DNA of 64,000 bases, from the NCBI GenBank assembly GCA_003241385.1, contig QFPO01000011.1, forward strand, positions 62,001 to 126,000, in the 5' to 3' direction. How positions within the stretch are numbered: the stretch's first letter is position 1; the number at the start of each line of letters is the position of its first letter. The DNA comes from Rhodanobacter denitrificans. Its GTDB lineage: Bacteria > Pseudomonadota > Gammaproteobacteria > Xanthomonadales > Rhodanobacteraceae. Both the position numbers and the translations under genes were made by a program. The notes under the pieces were generated by a model, which saw only the letters and a program-made list of their open reading frames with translations, was not told where the DNA came from and made no database searches. Shown one piece after another: positions 45,860 through 55,484 of the stretch.

Positions 45860-48055
45860 TCAGTCGAAGCCGTCGGCGAAGATCGTCTCGCCGCCGCAGC
45901 TCAGCGGATAGCGGCCCGGCGTGCCGACGTCGCCGGAACCGGCCGCGACCGAGCCGAACGCATCACCGACCGCCGACAGCTGCCAGGCGGCGACGTCGTT
46001 GGCGCCGATCGCGCTGCACGGCGGCTGGCCGCTCGCGTTCTGCGTGCGGATCGTGCCGGGATAGGTCTCGTCGCCGTAGTAGAGCCGGTCGACCAGCGCA
46101 CCGCTCGCGTCGTAGAGATGGATCTGGTCGTTGCGGCCGAGATTGTTGCCGCCGGCGACGCCGAGCTCGCCGAGGATCGCGGTCTCGGGCCCGAGTCCCC
46201 AGGCGCTGCGGAAGGCTTCGGCCGCGCTGTCGGTCACGATCACCGAGGCGCCCGGCGCGACCGTGCCGAGGGCGCCGATTCCGAACGCGCCCGGCACCGC
46301 ATTGCTGTCGTCGATGCTCCAGCCGGTCAGGTCGATCGGCGTGTCGCCGAGGTTCGTGAACTCGATGAACTCGCCGCTGGCGCCGGCATACATCCACTCG
46401 GTGATGCGCAGGCCGGCGCTGCCACCGACGACGTATTCGATGTAGTTGGCATCGCGCTCGGTCAGCTCGGGCAGATAGCTGACCGAGGCATAGCTGTTCG
46501 ACGCGGTCGCCGCGACGTACCAGGCGACGCGCTGCCCGGCGATGCCCGCGACCGGCAGCGCGACGCCGTAGACGCCGTCGCCAGCCGCACCGTCACCCGA
46601 AGCGCCGTCATCGCGCATCGCGACGCGGGCGTAGGTGCCGGTCGGGCTCGGCCGGTAGAACAGCTCGACGGCGGACACCGGCGCGGCGCCGGCCGCGACG
46701 GTCGCGGTCACGTACACGGTCTGACCCGGTGACGGCAGCACGGCCGAGGCCTGCGCGGCGCTGATCGTCGGACCGGCGGCAGTGAGCTCGGCATTCGCGC
46801 CGAGCGTCGCGGCGCGCTGCGTGACGAACGGCTGCAGTCCGACCAGATTGCCGCCGGCCGGACCGGAATACGGCAGCGTCACGTTGCTGGTGAAATTGTT
46901 CTGGAACAGCGTGTACGAGTAGAGCTTCTTCGGATCGGCCTGCACGGCCGCGTCGATCAGCGCGCGGTGCGCGGCGAACACCGGGCCGAGCGTGTCCCAG
47001 TCGATGTCGCGCAGCACCGTGCGGTAATGGCTCATGTAGCGCTGACGCAGTTCCGGCACCAACAGCAGACGGCTCAGCACCGGCTTGTTGCCGGCGTTGA
47101 AGTTGTAGGTCGGCGACCAGTTCGCGGTGAACGACTCGTTCGCGTCGCGCTGCAGCAGGTGCATGCGGCCGTCGACCGGATCGCGGTAGGTCATGAAGTC
47201 GCAGCCCTTGTTGACGTAGCTGTCGTCGTCGGTCAGCGCGTTCTCGAGCACGACCGACCAGATCGACGGGTCGACCGCGAACACGGCGTCGATCGCCGGC
47301 CAGTTCGACAGCGAGCCGTTCGACAGCGCATCGGCGACCGCGATCAGCGGCGCGTACGGATCGGCCAGGCCGCCGTCGTCGTCGATCTCGTAGGCGCCGT
47401 AGCCGGACGCGTTCGGGCCGTTGTAGGCCAGACCCGGTCCGTTCGGATTGTTCGAGCAGGCGATCCGCAGACCGTCGTCGTCGGCGAAGTAGTCGCGCAG
47501 CATGCGCTTGTTCGGCTGCTGCACGTTGATGTAGACGCCCCAGTTCTGACCGTTCAACGAGACGGTGACGTGGTTGGCGCGCGGATTGGGAATGAACTGC
47601 GCGACGTAGTTGTTGTAGACGACCTCGCGCGTGAAGGTCGGGTCGTGGAAGCCGTTGTTGAGATTGAGCGTCTGGTAGCCGAGCAGTGCCTGGTCCGGAT
47701 CGACCTGGTCGAGCTTGAGCTTCAGCGAGAACTTCTCCGAGCCGGCCGGCAGCGCCGTGTACGAGGTATTGCCGCGGATGCGTACGCCGACGTTCGGATA
47801 GGTGACGCCCTCGACCTCGAGATCGGCCAGGATGTAGGTGCCGGTGTCGTAGTTGGCACGCAGCAGGCTCAGCCAGTTCGCATCGTGGAACGTCAGCGCC
47901 AGATGGCGCAGCACCGTGGTGTCGTAGAGGTCCTGCGCGCGTGCGCCGCCGGCCAGCGCGAGCCAGCCGAGCAGTGCCAGCAGGACGGCGCGCAACCCGC
48001 TCCCGGGCGTCGCGCTCGCGACCGCCGCACGCGTGAACCGGATCGAGGTCTGCAT
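45860..48055 (-). CDS. Secreted CotH-kinase and lamin-tail domain protein with IFADGFD tail
   Basis: The 731-residue protein has AGGAG, a signal peptide (cleavage near GGARAQ, 40) and a CotH kinase-like domain (about 50-330). That domain has VGVRIRGNTSY, EKFSLKLKLD, LNNGFHDPTF, GVYINVQQPNKRML and DSYVNKGCDF; CotH proteins are atypical kinases that phosphorylate secreted proteins. A beta-sandwich linker (about 440-530, ELFYRPSPTGTYARV) and a lamin-tail domain (about 545-700, LRITEWMYAGASGEFIEFTNLG) follow. It ends GGETIFADGFD. Whether the kinase is active is not settled from sequence. It is monocistronic. Confidence 0.9.
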   Translation of the reverse strand: MQTSIRFTRAAVASATPGSGLRAVLLALLGWLALAGGARAQDLYDTTVLRHLALTFHDANWLSLLRANYDTGTYILADLEVEGVTYPNVGVRIRGNTSYTALPAGSEKFSLKLKLDQVDPDQALLGYQTLNLNNGFHDPTFTREVVYNNYVAQFIPNPRANHVTVSLNGQNWGVYINVQQPNKRMLRDYFADDDGLRIACSNNPNGPGLAYNGPNASGYGAYEIDDDGGLADPYAPLIAVADALSNGSLSNWPAIDAVFAVDPSIWSVVLENALTDDDSYVNKGCDFMTYRDPVDGRMHLLQRDANESFTANWSPTYNFNAGNKPVLSRLLLVPELRQRYMSHYRTVLRDIDWDTLGPVFAAHRALIDAAVQADPKKLYSYTLFQNNFTSNVTLPYSGPAGGNLVGLQPFVTQRAATLGANAELTAAGPTISAAQASAVLPSPGQTVYVTATVAAGAAPVSAVELFYRPSPTGTYARVAMRDDGASGDGAAGDGVYGVALPVAGIAGQRVAWYVAATASNSYASVSYLPELTERDANYIEYVVGGSAGLRITEWMYAGASGEFIEFTNLGDTPIDLTGWSIDDSNAVPGAFGIGALGTVAPGASVIVTDSAAEAFRSAWGLGPETAILGELGVAGGNNLGRNDQIHLYDASGALVDRLYYGDETYPGTIRTQNASGQPPCSAIGANDVAAWQLSAVGDAFGSVAAGSGDVGTPGRYPLSCGGETIFADGFD

Positions 48056-48142
48056 CGCGCTGCTCCTGCCGAAGGGGGATGCCTGAACCTAGCAGGCGAT
48101 CTTGCAGAACCGGTGCAGAACGGCGGCACCGGCGATGCGCGC

Positions 48143-48529
48143 TCAGCTCAGCCAGGCCTGCAGATTGTCGATCGCCTGCTCGCGCGCGAACGGCCGGTCG
48201 CCGGACGGCGCGTAGACCGTGCCCTGGTAGTCGAGGATCAGATCGCCGAGCTCGCCTTCGACGTCGTCGGTCTCCTCGATCACGATCTCGAGCGTCTCCA
48301 GCGCCTCGTCGACGTCGGCGGCCGGGATCGGCAGCTGCAGCAGCGCGACCCAGCCGGTACTGCCGGCGGCCTGCGCCTCGCCGCGGGCCTGCGCCTCGAT
48401 CGCGGCCAGGCGTGCCGCATAGCGCGCCTGGGCCGGCCCCTGCGCGGTGAACACCGCGACCGAATCGCCCGGTTGCTGCAGGTCCTTGCCGTTCGCGTCT
48501 TCGTGGCTCGATACGACGACGAAGCTCAT
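48143..48529 (-). CDS. Hypothetical acidic protein
   Basis: This 128-residue protein begins MSFVVVSSHEDANGKDLQQP and has a middle helix with many Ala/Arg and an acidic stretch (EIVIEETDDVEGELGDLI). A GGGAG site precedes ATG 48529. No signal peptide, no known domain. It is divergent from the flavoprotein gene. Confidence 0.6.
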   Translation of the reverse strand: MSFVVVSSHEDANGKDLQQPGDSVAVFTAQGPAQARYAARLAAIEAQARGEAQAAGSTGWVALLQLPIPAADVDEALETLEIVIEETDDVEGELGDLILDYQGTVYAPSGDRPFAREQAIDNLQAWLS

Positions 48530-48765
48530 GGCGAACGCTCCCGTTGGAAAGAGGCCGTCAGCCTAACCGGATCGCGGCCGCTTGCCGAGCGCCGCGTAGC
48601 GCGACCGGCCGCCCGCTCGCTACGACCGTCTGGCGCCTGGCCTACAATGCCGCCCCCTCGAAGACCGACCGCACCGATGCCGTACGCGCCCATCGCTCCG
48701 ATCGCCGCCGGCCGGCCGCGCACGCGCGCACCGCGCCGCACGCGCCGCGGCAGGTGCGGTCCGGC

Positions 48766-49965
48766 ATGAGCGCCGCCGACGTCGACGCGATCGTGCTCGG
48801 CGCCGGCGCGGCCGGCCTGATGTGCGCGATCGCGGCCGGCCGCCGCGGCCGTCGCGTGCTGGTGCTCGATCACGCCAACAAGCCCGGCAAGAAGATCCTG
48901 ATGTCGGGCGGCGGACGCTGCAACTTCACCAACACCGGCACCTCGCCGGCGCAGTACCTCGGCGCCAATCCGCATTTCTGCAAGTCCGCGCTGGCGCGCT
49001 ACACGCCGCAGGACTTCATCGACCTGGTCGACCGCCACGGCATCGCCTGGCACGAGAAGGAGCTCGGCCAGCTGTTCTGCGACGACTCGTCCAAGCAAAT
49101 CGTGCGCATGCTGCTCGACGAATGCGCGGCGGCCGGCGCGCGCGTGCAGGTCGCCTGCCCGATCGAGCGCGTGCAGCGTCAGGGCGACCACTTCCGCGTG
49201 GACACGGCGCAGGGACCGTATCGCGCGCCGGCCCTGGTCGTCGCGACCGGCGGCCTGTCGATCCCGAGCATGGGCGCATCGGGTTTCGGCTATGCGCTGG
49301 CGCGGCAGTTCGGCCATGCCGTACGCGAGACGCGTGCCGGCCTGGTGCCGCTGACGCTGAGCGGCACGCACCAGACACGCCTGGCCGATCTGGCCGGCGT
49401 CGCGCTGCCGGTCGAGGCGCGCTGCAACGGCGCGGCGTTCCGCAACCAGTTGCTGATCACGCACCGCGGCGTCAGCGGGCCGGCGATCCTGCAGATCTCC
49501 TCGTACTGGCAGCCCGGCGACGAGCTGCGGCTCGATCTGCTGCCCGATCGCGACGCCGCCCGCTGGCTGCTCGAGGCGCGCCGCGAGCGGCCGGCGGCCG
49601 AACTCAGGACCGTGCTGGCCGAGGTCATGCCGCGCCGGTTCGCGCAGCGCCTGTGCGAGGTCTGGCTGCCGAACAAGCCGATGCGGCAGTACGGCGACGC
49701 GCAGCTGCGCGAGACCGCCGACCTGCTGAGCGCCTGGCCGCTGATCGCCAGCGGCACCGAGGGCTACCGCACCGCCGAGGTCACGCTCGGCGGCGTCGAC
49801 ACCGATCAGCTGTCGTCGAGCACGATGCAGTCGCGCCGCGTCGACGGCCTCTACTTCATCGGCGAGGTCGTCGACGTCACCGGCTGGCTCGGCGGCTACA
49901 ATTTCCAGTGGGCCTGGGCATCGGGCCACGCCGCCGGCGAAGCGATCGCGGCGCGCGGGACCTGA
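48766..49965 (+). CDS. HI0933/BaiN-family FAD-dependent oxidoreductase
   Basis: The 399-residue flavoprotein has the dinucleotide-binding GAGAAG (12-17) and the family signature NKPGKKILMSGGGRCNFTN (38-56). Later blocks are VVATGGLSIPSMGASGFGY, HRGVSGPAIL and FIGEVVDVTGWLGGYNFQWA (near 366-385). Members include E. coli YhiN and BaiN; the reaction is unsettled and they are often named aminoacetone oxidase-like. ATG 48766 gives the typical N-terminus. A TACAAT at 48643 could be the -10 box, with a 110-nt leader. The protein is cytoplasmic. Confidence 0.93.
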   Translation: MSAADVDAIVLGAGAAGLMCAIAAGRRGRRVLVLDHANKPGKKILMSGGGRCNFTNTGTSPAQYLGANPHFCKSALARYTPQDFIDLVDRHGIAWHEKELGQLFCDDSSKQIVRMLLDECAAAGARVQVACPIERVQRQGDHFRVDTAQGPYRAPALVVATGGLSIPSMGASGFGYALARQFGHAVRETRAGLVPLTLSGTHQTRLADLAGVALPVEARCNGAAFRNQLLITHRGVSGPAILQISSYWQPGDELRLDLLPDRDAARWLLEARRERPAAELRTVLAEVMPRRFAQRLCEVWLPNKPMRQYGDAQLRETADLLSAWPLIASGTEGYRTAEVTLGGVDTDQLSSSTMQSRRVDGLYFIGEVVDVTGWLGGYNFQWAWASGHAAGEAIAARGT

Positions 49966-50008
49966 GCCGGCCAGGCTCCGGCTGCGAACCTGGACACTGG
50001 AGACGATC

Positions 50009-50440
50009 GTGGATCGACCCAACCGGCTTGGCGCCCTGCTCGGCCTCGGCGTGCTGGCCTTTGCAACAGCGACGGCGGCCGAGGACGGTGCCCGGGACTA
50101 CCCCTCCAACTACGACATCCGTTTCGAGGTCGCCGGTGACCGGCAGGACGTGCGCGGTACGGCGGTGCTGACCGCGACGAGGCCTCACGCGCTGGCCAGC
50201 AGCGAGTGGACCGCCGTGCTGCGGCTGGCGCCGATCGACTGCGACACCTACCGGCTCGAACTCGAAGCCGTTCGCGGCCGTACTGAAGACCGACAGCAGG
50301 ACCTACGGCAGCGGCTGGTCGTGGCCGGCGTCGGACGCTACGGCGCGCCGCTGACGCTGACCGTCGAACGCGCCGGCCTCGCCGTCGACGGCGCGTTCGC
50401 GGTTCGCCGGCCGGATCGTCCGGAGAGCGAGTGCCGATGA
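50009..50440 (+). CDS. Small exported protein of unknown function
   Basis: The 143-residue protein starts at GTG 50009 after GGAG and has a signal peptide (LGALLGLGVLAFATATAAED, cleavage near residue 24). The mature part is beta-rich (YDIRFEVAGDRQDVRGTAVL, LTLTVERAGLAVDG) with a pair of cysteines at about 97 and 142. It lies 43 bp after the flavoprotein gene and may share its transcript. No family recognised. Confidence 0.6.
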   Translation: MDRPNRLGALLGLGVLAFATATAAEDGARDYPSNYDIRFEVAGDRQDVRGTAVLTATRPHALASSEWTAVLRLAPIDCDTYRLELEAVRGRTEDRQQDLRQRLVVAGVGRYGAPLTLTVERAGLAVDGAFAVRRPDRPESECR

Positions 50441-50624
50441 GCCTGCGCCTTCGACCACTCGGCCGGGCCATCGACGACTGTCGATCGCGCGGCAGCGCCG
50501 GACCTGTCCGGCCGCCGCGAATCGACGGGGTCCCGTATCGCGGCGCGCCCGACACCGGCGCCGCTGCGATCGGCGCCGGGGGCGAACCGGCCGGCGTGGT
50601 CGAACGCCGGCGCGGCACGAGCGG

Positions 50625-53303
50625 CTACTCCTCCTCGAAATCGTCGCAGAACAGCGCCTCGGCGATCAGCCGGTAGGCCAGCAGGCGCTGCTCGCCGGTC
50701 TGGCTGTTGCGCACCGCACTGCCGACCAGCACGCCACCGCCGTCGGCGAACGCGCGCACCACCGTGTCGATGCTCGGCGTCGCACCACCGACATGGCTGG
50801 TGTGGTCGATCGTCACGCGCCCGTTCTGGCCGAAGCAGCGATCGCGCGACAGAGCCGGGGTCAGGCGCAGCAGCGCGTCGTCGGCACTGCCGGTCGAGGT
50901 GCCGACCTCGAGGAATGGCGCGCCGGCGCCGGCATGGGCGTGGGCCTGCCGGCCGGCGTAGCCGTCCACCGCGACCATGATCGGCTCCGGCGCCGAGACC
51001 GTATAGCTGCGCGGCGCGCGCACCAGCGTGGCCACCGCATAGCTGCCGTCGCCGATCGGCGTGAACAGGCCCGGCGACAGCAGCACGTCGTCGAAGAACA
51101 CCTGGTCGACGCGCGCGGCCGGCACCACGAGCGTGATGCGCTGATCGGTCGCCAGTCCGAACAGCGGCGTCGGCACCACCGCGTGCTGGCGCGACGACCA
51201 TTGCCGCGTCGAGGGCAGCAGCAGCATGTTCGGGTCGCCGTAGCAGTCCGGCAGACCGTGCACCGCGCAGCTCGGCGCGAGCTTCGCCGCGGCCGCCGGA
51301 CGGCTCGTCGTCACCACCGCGGGCGCGCTGCGCAGCACGTCGTAGGTCGCGCCGGCATCGAGCGTCGCGACCGCGACGCCGTCGAGCCAGACGCGCGTAT
51401 CGCCCTCGTGCGCCAGCACGCGCAGGTGCTCGCCGCCCGGCAGCAGCGGACTCGGCGTGAAGACGAAGCGCGTGCCCCAGGTCTCGACCGGCTGCTGTTG
51501 TTCGATGGCCAGATCGCAGAACTCCAGGCCGTCCGGTACCTGCGCACAGGTGTGCCCGCCGAGCACCGCGACCGGCTTGTCGGCGACGATGTGGGTGCCG
51601 CTCAGATCCTGATCGCCGCTGCCGTTGGCCCACAGATAATAGGTCTGGCCGCGCTGCAGCGTGACCGCATACGGCACGCCGGCGGCATGGCCGGCGACGG
51701 CGACCGCCGGCGTGATCCAGACCGTGGTCGCATTCTGCACGGCGGTGACGACCAGCTGGCTGCCGGGGCCGAGGCCGTCGCCCCAGGCCATCAGCCGGTA
51801 CTCGCGGCCGAGCCGGTCGGTCGGCGTCGCGACGAAGCTGTCGAGCGAGAAGCGGCGGCCGTTGATCGCGACGATGCTGACCGGCGCCTGCGCGAGGACG
51901 TGCACGCCGAGCGGCAGCGGCAGGTCGACGTCGGCCGGATTCTGCAATGCGATCGGCAGCGTGATCTCGGTGGTGGCGTCGGCCACGGTCGCGAACGGGA
52001 TCGCGATGCCGAGCGCGGCGTTGCTGATCGTGCCGGTGGTCGCCAGGCCGCTGCTAATCAGCAGCTTGACGAACTGCTGTTCGGGCTCGGTATCGGCCGT
52101 CCGCGGGAAACCGATCCAGAAGTCGGTGCCGGTGTCGGTGATCGCGTCGGGCTGGCCGGTGACCTCGCGCGCGGCGATCAGCGCACGGCCCTGCCCGTCC
52201 AGTTCGAGCGAGGCCAGCGCGGCGTTCGCGCCGAGCGTGCCGTCGGCATCCTCGATGCGCCGGCCGTCGCTGCCGACGGCGCCGTCCGGCGTTCCGTCCG
52301 GCAGCACGCCGGCGAGCAGCGCGACCGTCATCGGCGGATCGGCCAGGGTCGCCTCGCCCAGCGCCAGCAGCCGCCCGTCCGGACGCAGCACCAGATCGCG
52401 CGCACGGTCGGCGTCGTCGGCGCCGAGATCGAATGCGAACGTGCGGATGCCGTTGCCGTTGAACGAGGCGTCGAGCCCGCCCGCGGTGTCGAACTGGAGC
52501 AGACCGAGCTCGAGGTCGAGCGCATTGCCGCTCGACAGCAGGAACTGGCCGAGCACGGCGATGCGCCGGTCCGGCCGCACGACGAGCGCCTCGTAGTGCT
52601 GGCTCTCGATGCCCGGCAGCGGCAGCGGCGCCGGCACCAGGCCGGTCCCACCGCCGAAACCCGCGTCCGGCACGCCGTCGGCGCTCAGGCGCGCGACGAA
52701 CGGGCTTTCGGGCCGGTCGTGGGCCGTGCAGTTGCCGACCACGGAGATCTGGCCGTCCGGGCCGATCGCGGCATCGGTGATGCGGCAGACCTCGTCGTCG
52801 GCGATCAGCGCACGCAGCGTACGGCAGCCGTCGCCGTCGAAGCTCGTGTCGAAGCCGCCCGCGACCGCCAGACGGCAGACGATCGCCGGATAGGCCCCGG
52901 TCTCGCCGGGGACGGCACGCAGACCGCCGAAGACGATCGGCTTGCCGTCGGCCTGCAGCACCGCGCCGTCGAGCGCCAATGCCTCGGTCTGCGCGATCAG
53001 GCCGGTGGGCAGGGTCGTGCGACGGCGGCCGTCGCCGCCGGGCCCGAAGCCGGCGTCGGGCTGGCCGGCCGCATCCATGCGCGCGATGAACAAGGCGGCC
53101 GGATCGTCCGGCGCCTCGCCGAACAGCCATAGACGGCCCTGCGGACTGCGCGCGAATGCGCGCATCTGGACCTGATCGGATTCGACGAAGCCGAACGAAC
53201 GGCGGCCGGCCTCGCCGAACGCGGCATCGAGGCCGCCGTCGGCGGCGAGAACGGATGCCGATGCGCAGCAGCAGGCGCTCAGCACGAGGGAAGACAGACG
53301 CAT
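50625..53303 (-). CDS. Secreted fusion of delta-60 repeats and IgGFc-binding domain
   Basis: The 892-residue protein starts at ATG 53303 behind GGAG, with a signal peptide (VLSACCCASASVLAADG). Residues about 20-385 form delta-60 repeats (LDAAFGEAGRRSF, LQADGKPIVFGG, VRPDRRIAVLGQ). Residues about 388-790 match an IgGFc-binding-type domain (TDFWIGFPR, GLGPGSQLVVTAVQNATTVW, DLSGTHIVADKPVAVLGGH, CDLAIEQQQPVETWGTRFVF, DPNMLLLPSTRQW). A short repeat-like end and ALFCDDFEEE close the protein. The joining of these two modules is uncommon; both are extracellular binding folds. Function unknown. Confidence 0.87.
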   Translation of the reverse strand: MRLSSLVLSACCCASASVLAADGGLDAAFGEAGRRSFGFVESDQVQMRAFARSPQGRLWLFGEAPDDPAALFIARMDAAGQPDAGFGPGGDGRRRTTLPTGLIAQTEALALDGAVLQADGKPIVFGGLRAVPGETGAYPAIVCRLAVAGGFDTSFDGDGCRTLRALIADDEVCRITDAAIGPDGQISVVGNCTAHDRPESPFVARLSADGVPDAGFGGGTGLVPAPLPLPGIESQHYEALVVRPDRRIAVLGQFLLSSGNALDLELGLLQFDTAGGLDASFNGNGIRTFAFDLGADDADRARDLVLRPDGRLLALGEATLADPPMTVALLAGVLPDGTPDGAVGSDGRRIEDADGTLGANAALASLELDGQGRALIAAREVTGQPDAITDTGTDFWIGFPRTADTEPEQQFVKLLISSGLATTGTISNAALGIAIPFATVADATTEITLPIALQNPADVDLPLPLGVHVLAQAPVSIVAINGRRFSLDSFVATPTDRLGREYRLMAWGDGLGPGSQLVVTAVQNATTVWITPAVAVAGHAAGVPYAVTLQRGQTYYLWANGSGDQDLSGTHIVADKPVAVLGGHTCAQVPDGLEFCDLAIEQQQPVETWGTRFVFTPSPLLPGGEHLRVLAHEGDTRVWLDGVAVATLDAGATYDVLRSAPAVVTTSRPAAAAKLAPSCAVHGLPDCYGDPNMLLLPSTRQWSSRQHAVVPTPLFGLATDQRITLVVPAARVDQVFFDDVLLSPGLFTPIGDGSYAVATLVRAPRSYTVSAPEPIMVAVDGYAGRQAHAHAGAGAPFLEVGTSTGSADDALLRLTPALSRDRCFGQNGRVTIDHTSHVGGATPSIDTVVRAFADGGGVLVGSAVRNSQTGEQRLLAYRLIAEALFCDDFEEE

Positions 53304-53480
53304 GGGGCGGGCTCCGTAGGGGTTCCCTCCCACATACGGCGCCCGATCCGGCCAGGGATCATGACCGGATCGCGGCCGGTGCCCGAGACCGGACCGCCGG
53401 TGCGGCGGCGCCGGGCGTCACGGCGGCGGCGCGCGCGGCGCGCGGTCGAACCGCTCCGCGCGCGGCGCTCGGCGCGCGCT

Positions 53481-54680
53481 TCAGTCGAAGCCGTCGGCGA
53501 ACAGGCCGTCGCGGTCGAACGTCAGCACGGCGCCGTGCAGCGCGTAGTCGGCGTCCATGCCGTTCAGCAGCACATGGCTGCCATCGGCCGATACCGAGTT
53601 GGCGACCAGCTCCCAGCCGTCGCCGCCGAACGCATAGCCGCCGGCCGCGATGCGCTCGATCAGGCACTCGGCGCCGCCGCCGCGCGTCCAGCGGAACGGC
53701 TTGTTGACCAGGACGATGCCGAACTGCGTCTCGACCTGCTCGGTATAGGTGCCGACGATCACCGAGCCGTCGGCGCTGATCGCCATCGCGTAGTACGGTG
53801 CCGTCGCGCCGGCCGGCAGGCCCGAGGTGTCGAGATAGACCGCGCCCTCGGCCGCGGTCCAGTACCAGGCGCGGCCCCGGTCGGCATGCGGCACCGGCTC
53901 GCCGCCGTAGCCGCCGCCGATCAGCACCGAGCAGTCGGCATTGCAGGCGACGACCTGGCCGAGCGGATGGCCGCCGGCGTCCTCGAGCAGCTCGAGCGTG
54001 CCGTCGACCCAGCGCGTGCCGTAGCGGTAGCGTGTCGGCCAGCCCCATTCGTCGGTGCCGAGCACCGAGACGTGGCCGGCCACGATGCGGCCGTCGTCCG
54101 AGGCGGCCCAGGCCTCGCCGCCGTCCATGCCCTCGGGCACCGGCAGCATCCGCTGCCCGCGGTCGGCATCCCACTGCCACGGCTGGAACGACTGGTCCGG
54201 ATCGCCGCCGTAGCCGACGACCTGGCTGCCGTCGCGGCTGAGACCCATCGCGAGCGAGCTGATCTGGTTCATGCCGGACAGGATCGTCCAGCCGAAGATG
54301 CCCTCGTAGACGCGCGGATTGGAGACCAGCATCTCGCCGTCCTCGCGCATGTAGTTGGCGACGATCGTCGTGCCGTCCGGATTGGCCAGCGGCGTGATGT
54401 TGACCAGGCCGAACGTCGGACCGCCGCCGAGATCCTCGGCGGCCGCGGCGTCGGGCAGCCAGCGCAGCGTGTTGCCGGACACCATGTCGGCGCCGTAGAC
54501 GGTGCCGTCGGCGGTGATCCGCGACGGCTGCGGCGCGCCGAAGCCCGCATACGGCAGCTCGCGCAGACGCATCGGCGCCTCGGCGGCGGCCGGTCCGGCC
54601 GCGCCGAGGGCGAGCAGGCACAGCGCGGCGGCGACGGCGGGTCGTACGGACCTGGACTCGGGGTTCGGCGATCGGAACAT
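53481..54680 (-). CDS. Secreted HAF-like repeat protein with LFADGFD tail
   Basis: The 399-residue protein has a signal peptide (AAALCLLALGAAGPAAAEAP) and repeated ISADGSVIVG/LSRDGSQVVG/ASDDGRIVAG units with WxW and GG turns. This pattern belongs to the extracellular HAF repeat family, probably a beta-propeller. The end reads FDRDGLFADGFD at the stop codon, identical over its last six residues to the CotH protein's tail except for the first Leu/Ile. Monocistronic; function unknown. Confidence 0.85.
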   Translation of the reverse strand: MFRSPNPESRSVRPAVAAALCLLALGAAGPAAAEAPMRLRELPYAGFGAPQPSRITADGTVYGADMVSGNTLRWLPDAAAAEDLGGGPTFGLVNITPLANPDGTTIVANYMREDGEMLVSNPRVYEGIFGWTILSGMNQISSLAMGLSRDGSQVVGYGGDPDQSFQPWQWDADRGQRMLPVPEGMDGGEAWAASDDGRIVAGHVSVLGTDEWGWPTRYRYGTRWVDGTLELLEDAGGHPLGQVVACNADCSVLIGGGYGGEPVPHADRGRAWYWTAAEGAVYLDTSGLPAGATAPYYAMAISADGSVIVGTYTEQVETQFGIVLVNKPFRWTRGGGAECLIERIAAGGYAFGGDGWELVANSVSADGSHVLLNGMDADYALHGAVLTFDRDGLFADGFD

Positions 54681-55484
54681 GGCGAAGAGTGTCCTCGGGC
54701 GAGGCCGGCCCGGCGGGCCGGCGAGGCCGTGACGATCGCGTGACGGCCGCGGCCGGCGCATTCGCATCGCGCTCCAAACGCAGCCGAAAACCATGCCTGT
54801 CACGCCGATGTCGTGCGTTCGAACGCCTGGGGCATCGATCCGGGACGGTCCCGGTGCCGCAACCGCCCCTCGATCCGCCGCACCGGCGACCAATCGCGGA
54901 CCTGCGGGGCGCCGTTCTGCCAACAGGTGCGATGTTCGCTCTTGGCAGCATGTTGTCGCCCATTTCGACGAAGAAAGCGGCTACCTCGCATCGACATGGT
55001 GCACCCGGCTATCGCTCGCCGACGGGCACGGTGCCGGTTTTTCGTCCACGAATCGTCCACGGCGCGTACCAGACGCTCCGAAACCGCATCGGCCTGCCTA
55101 CACTCCGGGCCGTTCGTCGCGTTGCGCGCTGGTCGCGGATCGTCGGCGAACCGTTATCGAATCGCCGGCGAATGCGGCGGGCCGCCCGGGCCGCCATAGT
55201 CCGCCGGCTCCGACGTCACGGCCGGTCGCCGCCGGCCTCCACGATCCGCTCGCCGATGAACCCGACGACTTCCCTGACCTCGCCGCCGCGCTCCCCTGGC
55301 GCCGCGACGCCCGCACGACCGCAGGCCGCGGTCCGGCGTGCCAGCGCCGATCCGCCGATCGGCTGACGGCGTTTCCCGGCCGCGGCTGTGCCCCGGCCTC
55401 CACGCCACGCGCGGCCAGGCGTTGCCGCGGCGGCCGGCTGCGCGCGGAGCGCATACGACTTTTCTGCAACCCGAAGGACCTGAC
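54681..55484. other. Large intergenic region without a recognisable gene
   Basis: Eight hundred bases separate two divergent secreted-protein genes. Open frames on both strands have irregular codon use and no known product. Composition is mixed, with an AT-richer part around 54930-55080. A good AAGGA site for the TIG gene stands at its right end. A regulatory region or decayed DNA is likely. Confidence 0.5.

Noticed and set aside
48677..48769. A 30-codon frame starting MPYAPIAPIAAG before the flavoprotein
   Set aside because: Arg/Pro-rich low-complexity sequence without a ribosome-binding site; most likely untranslated leader.
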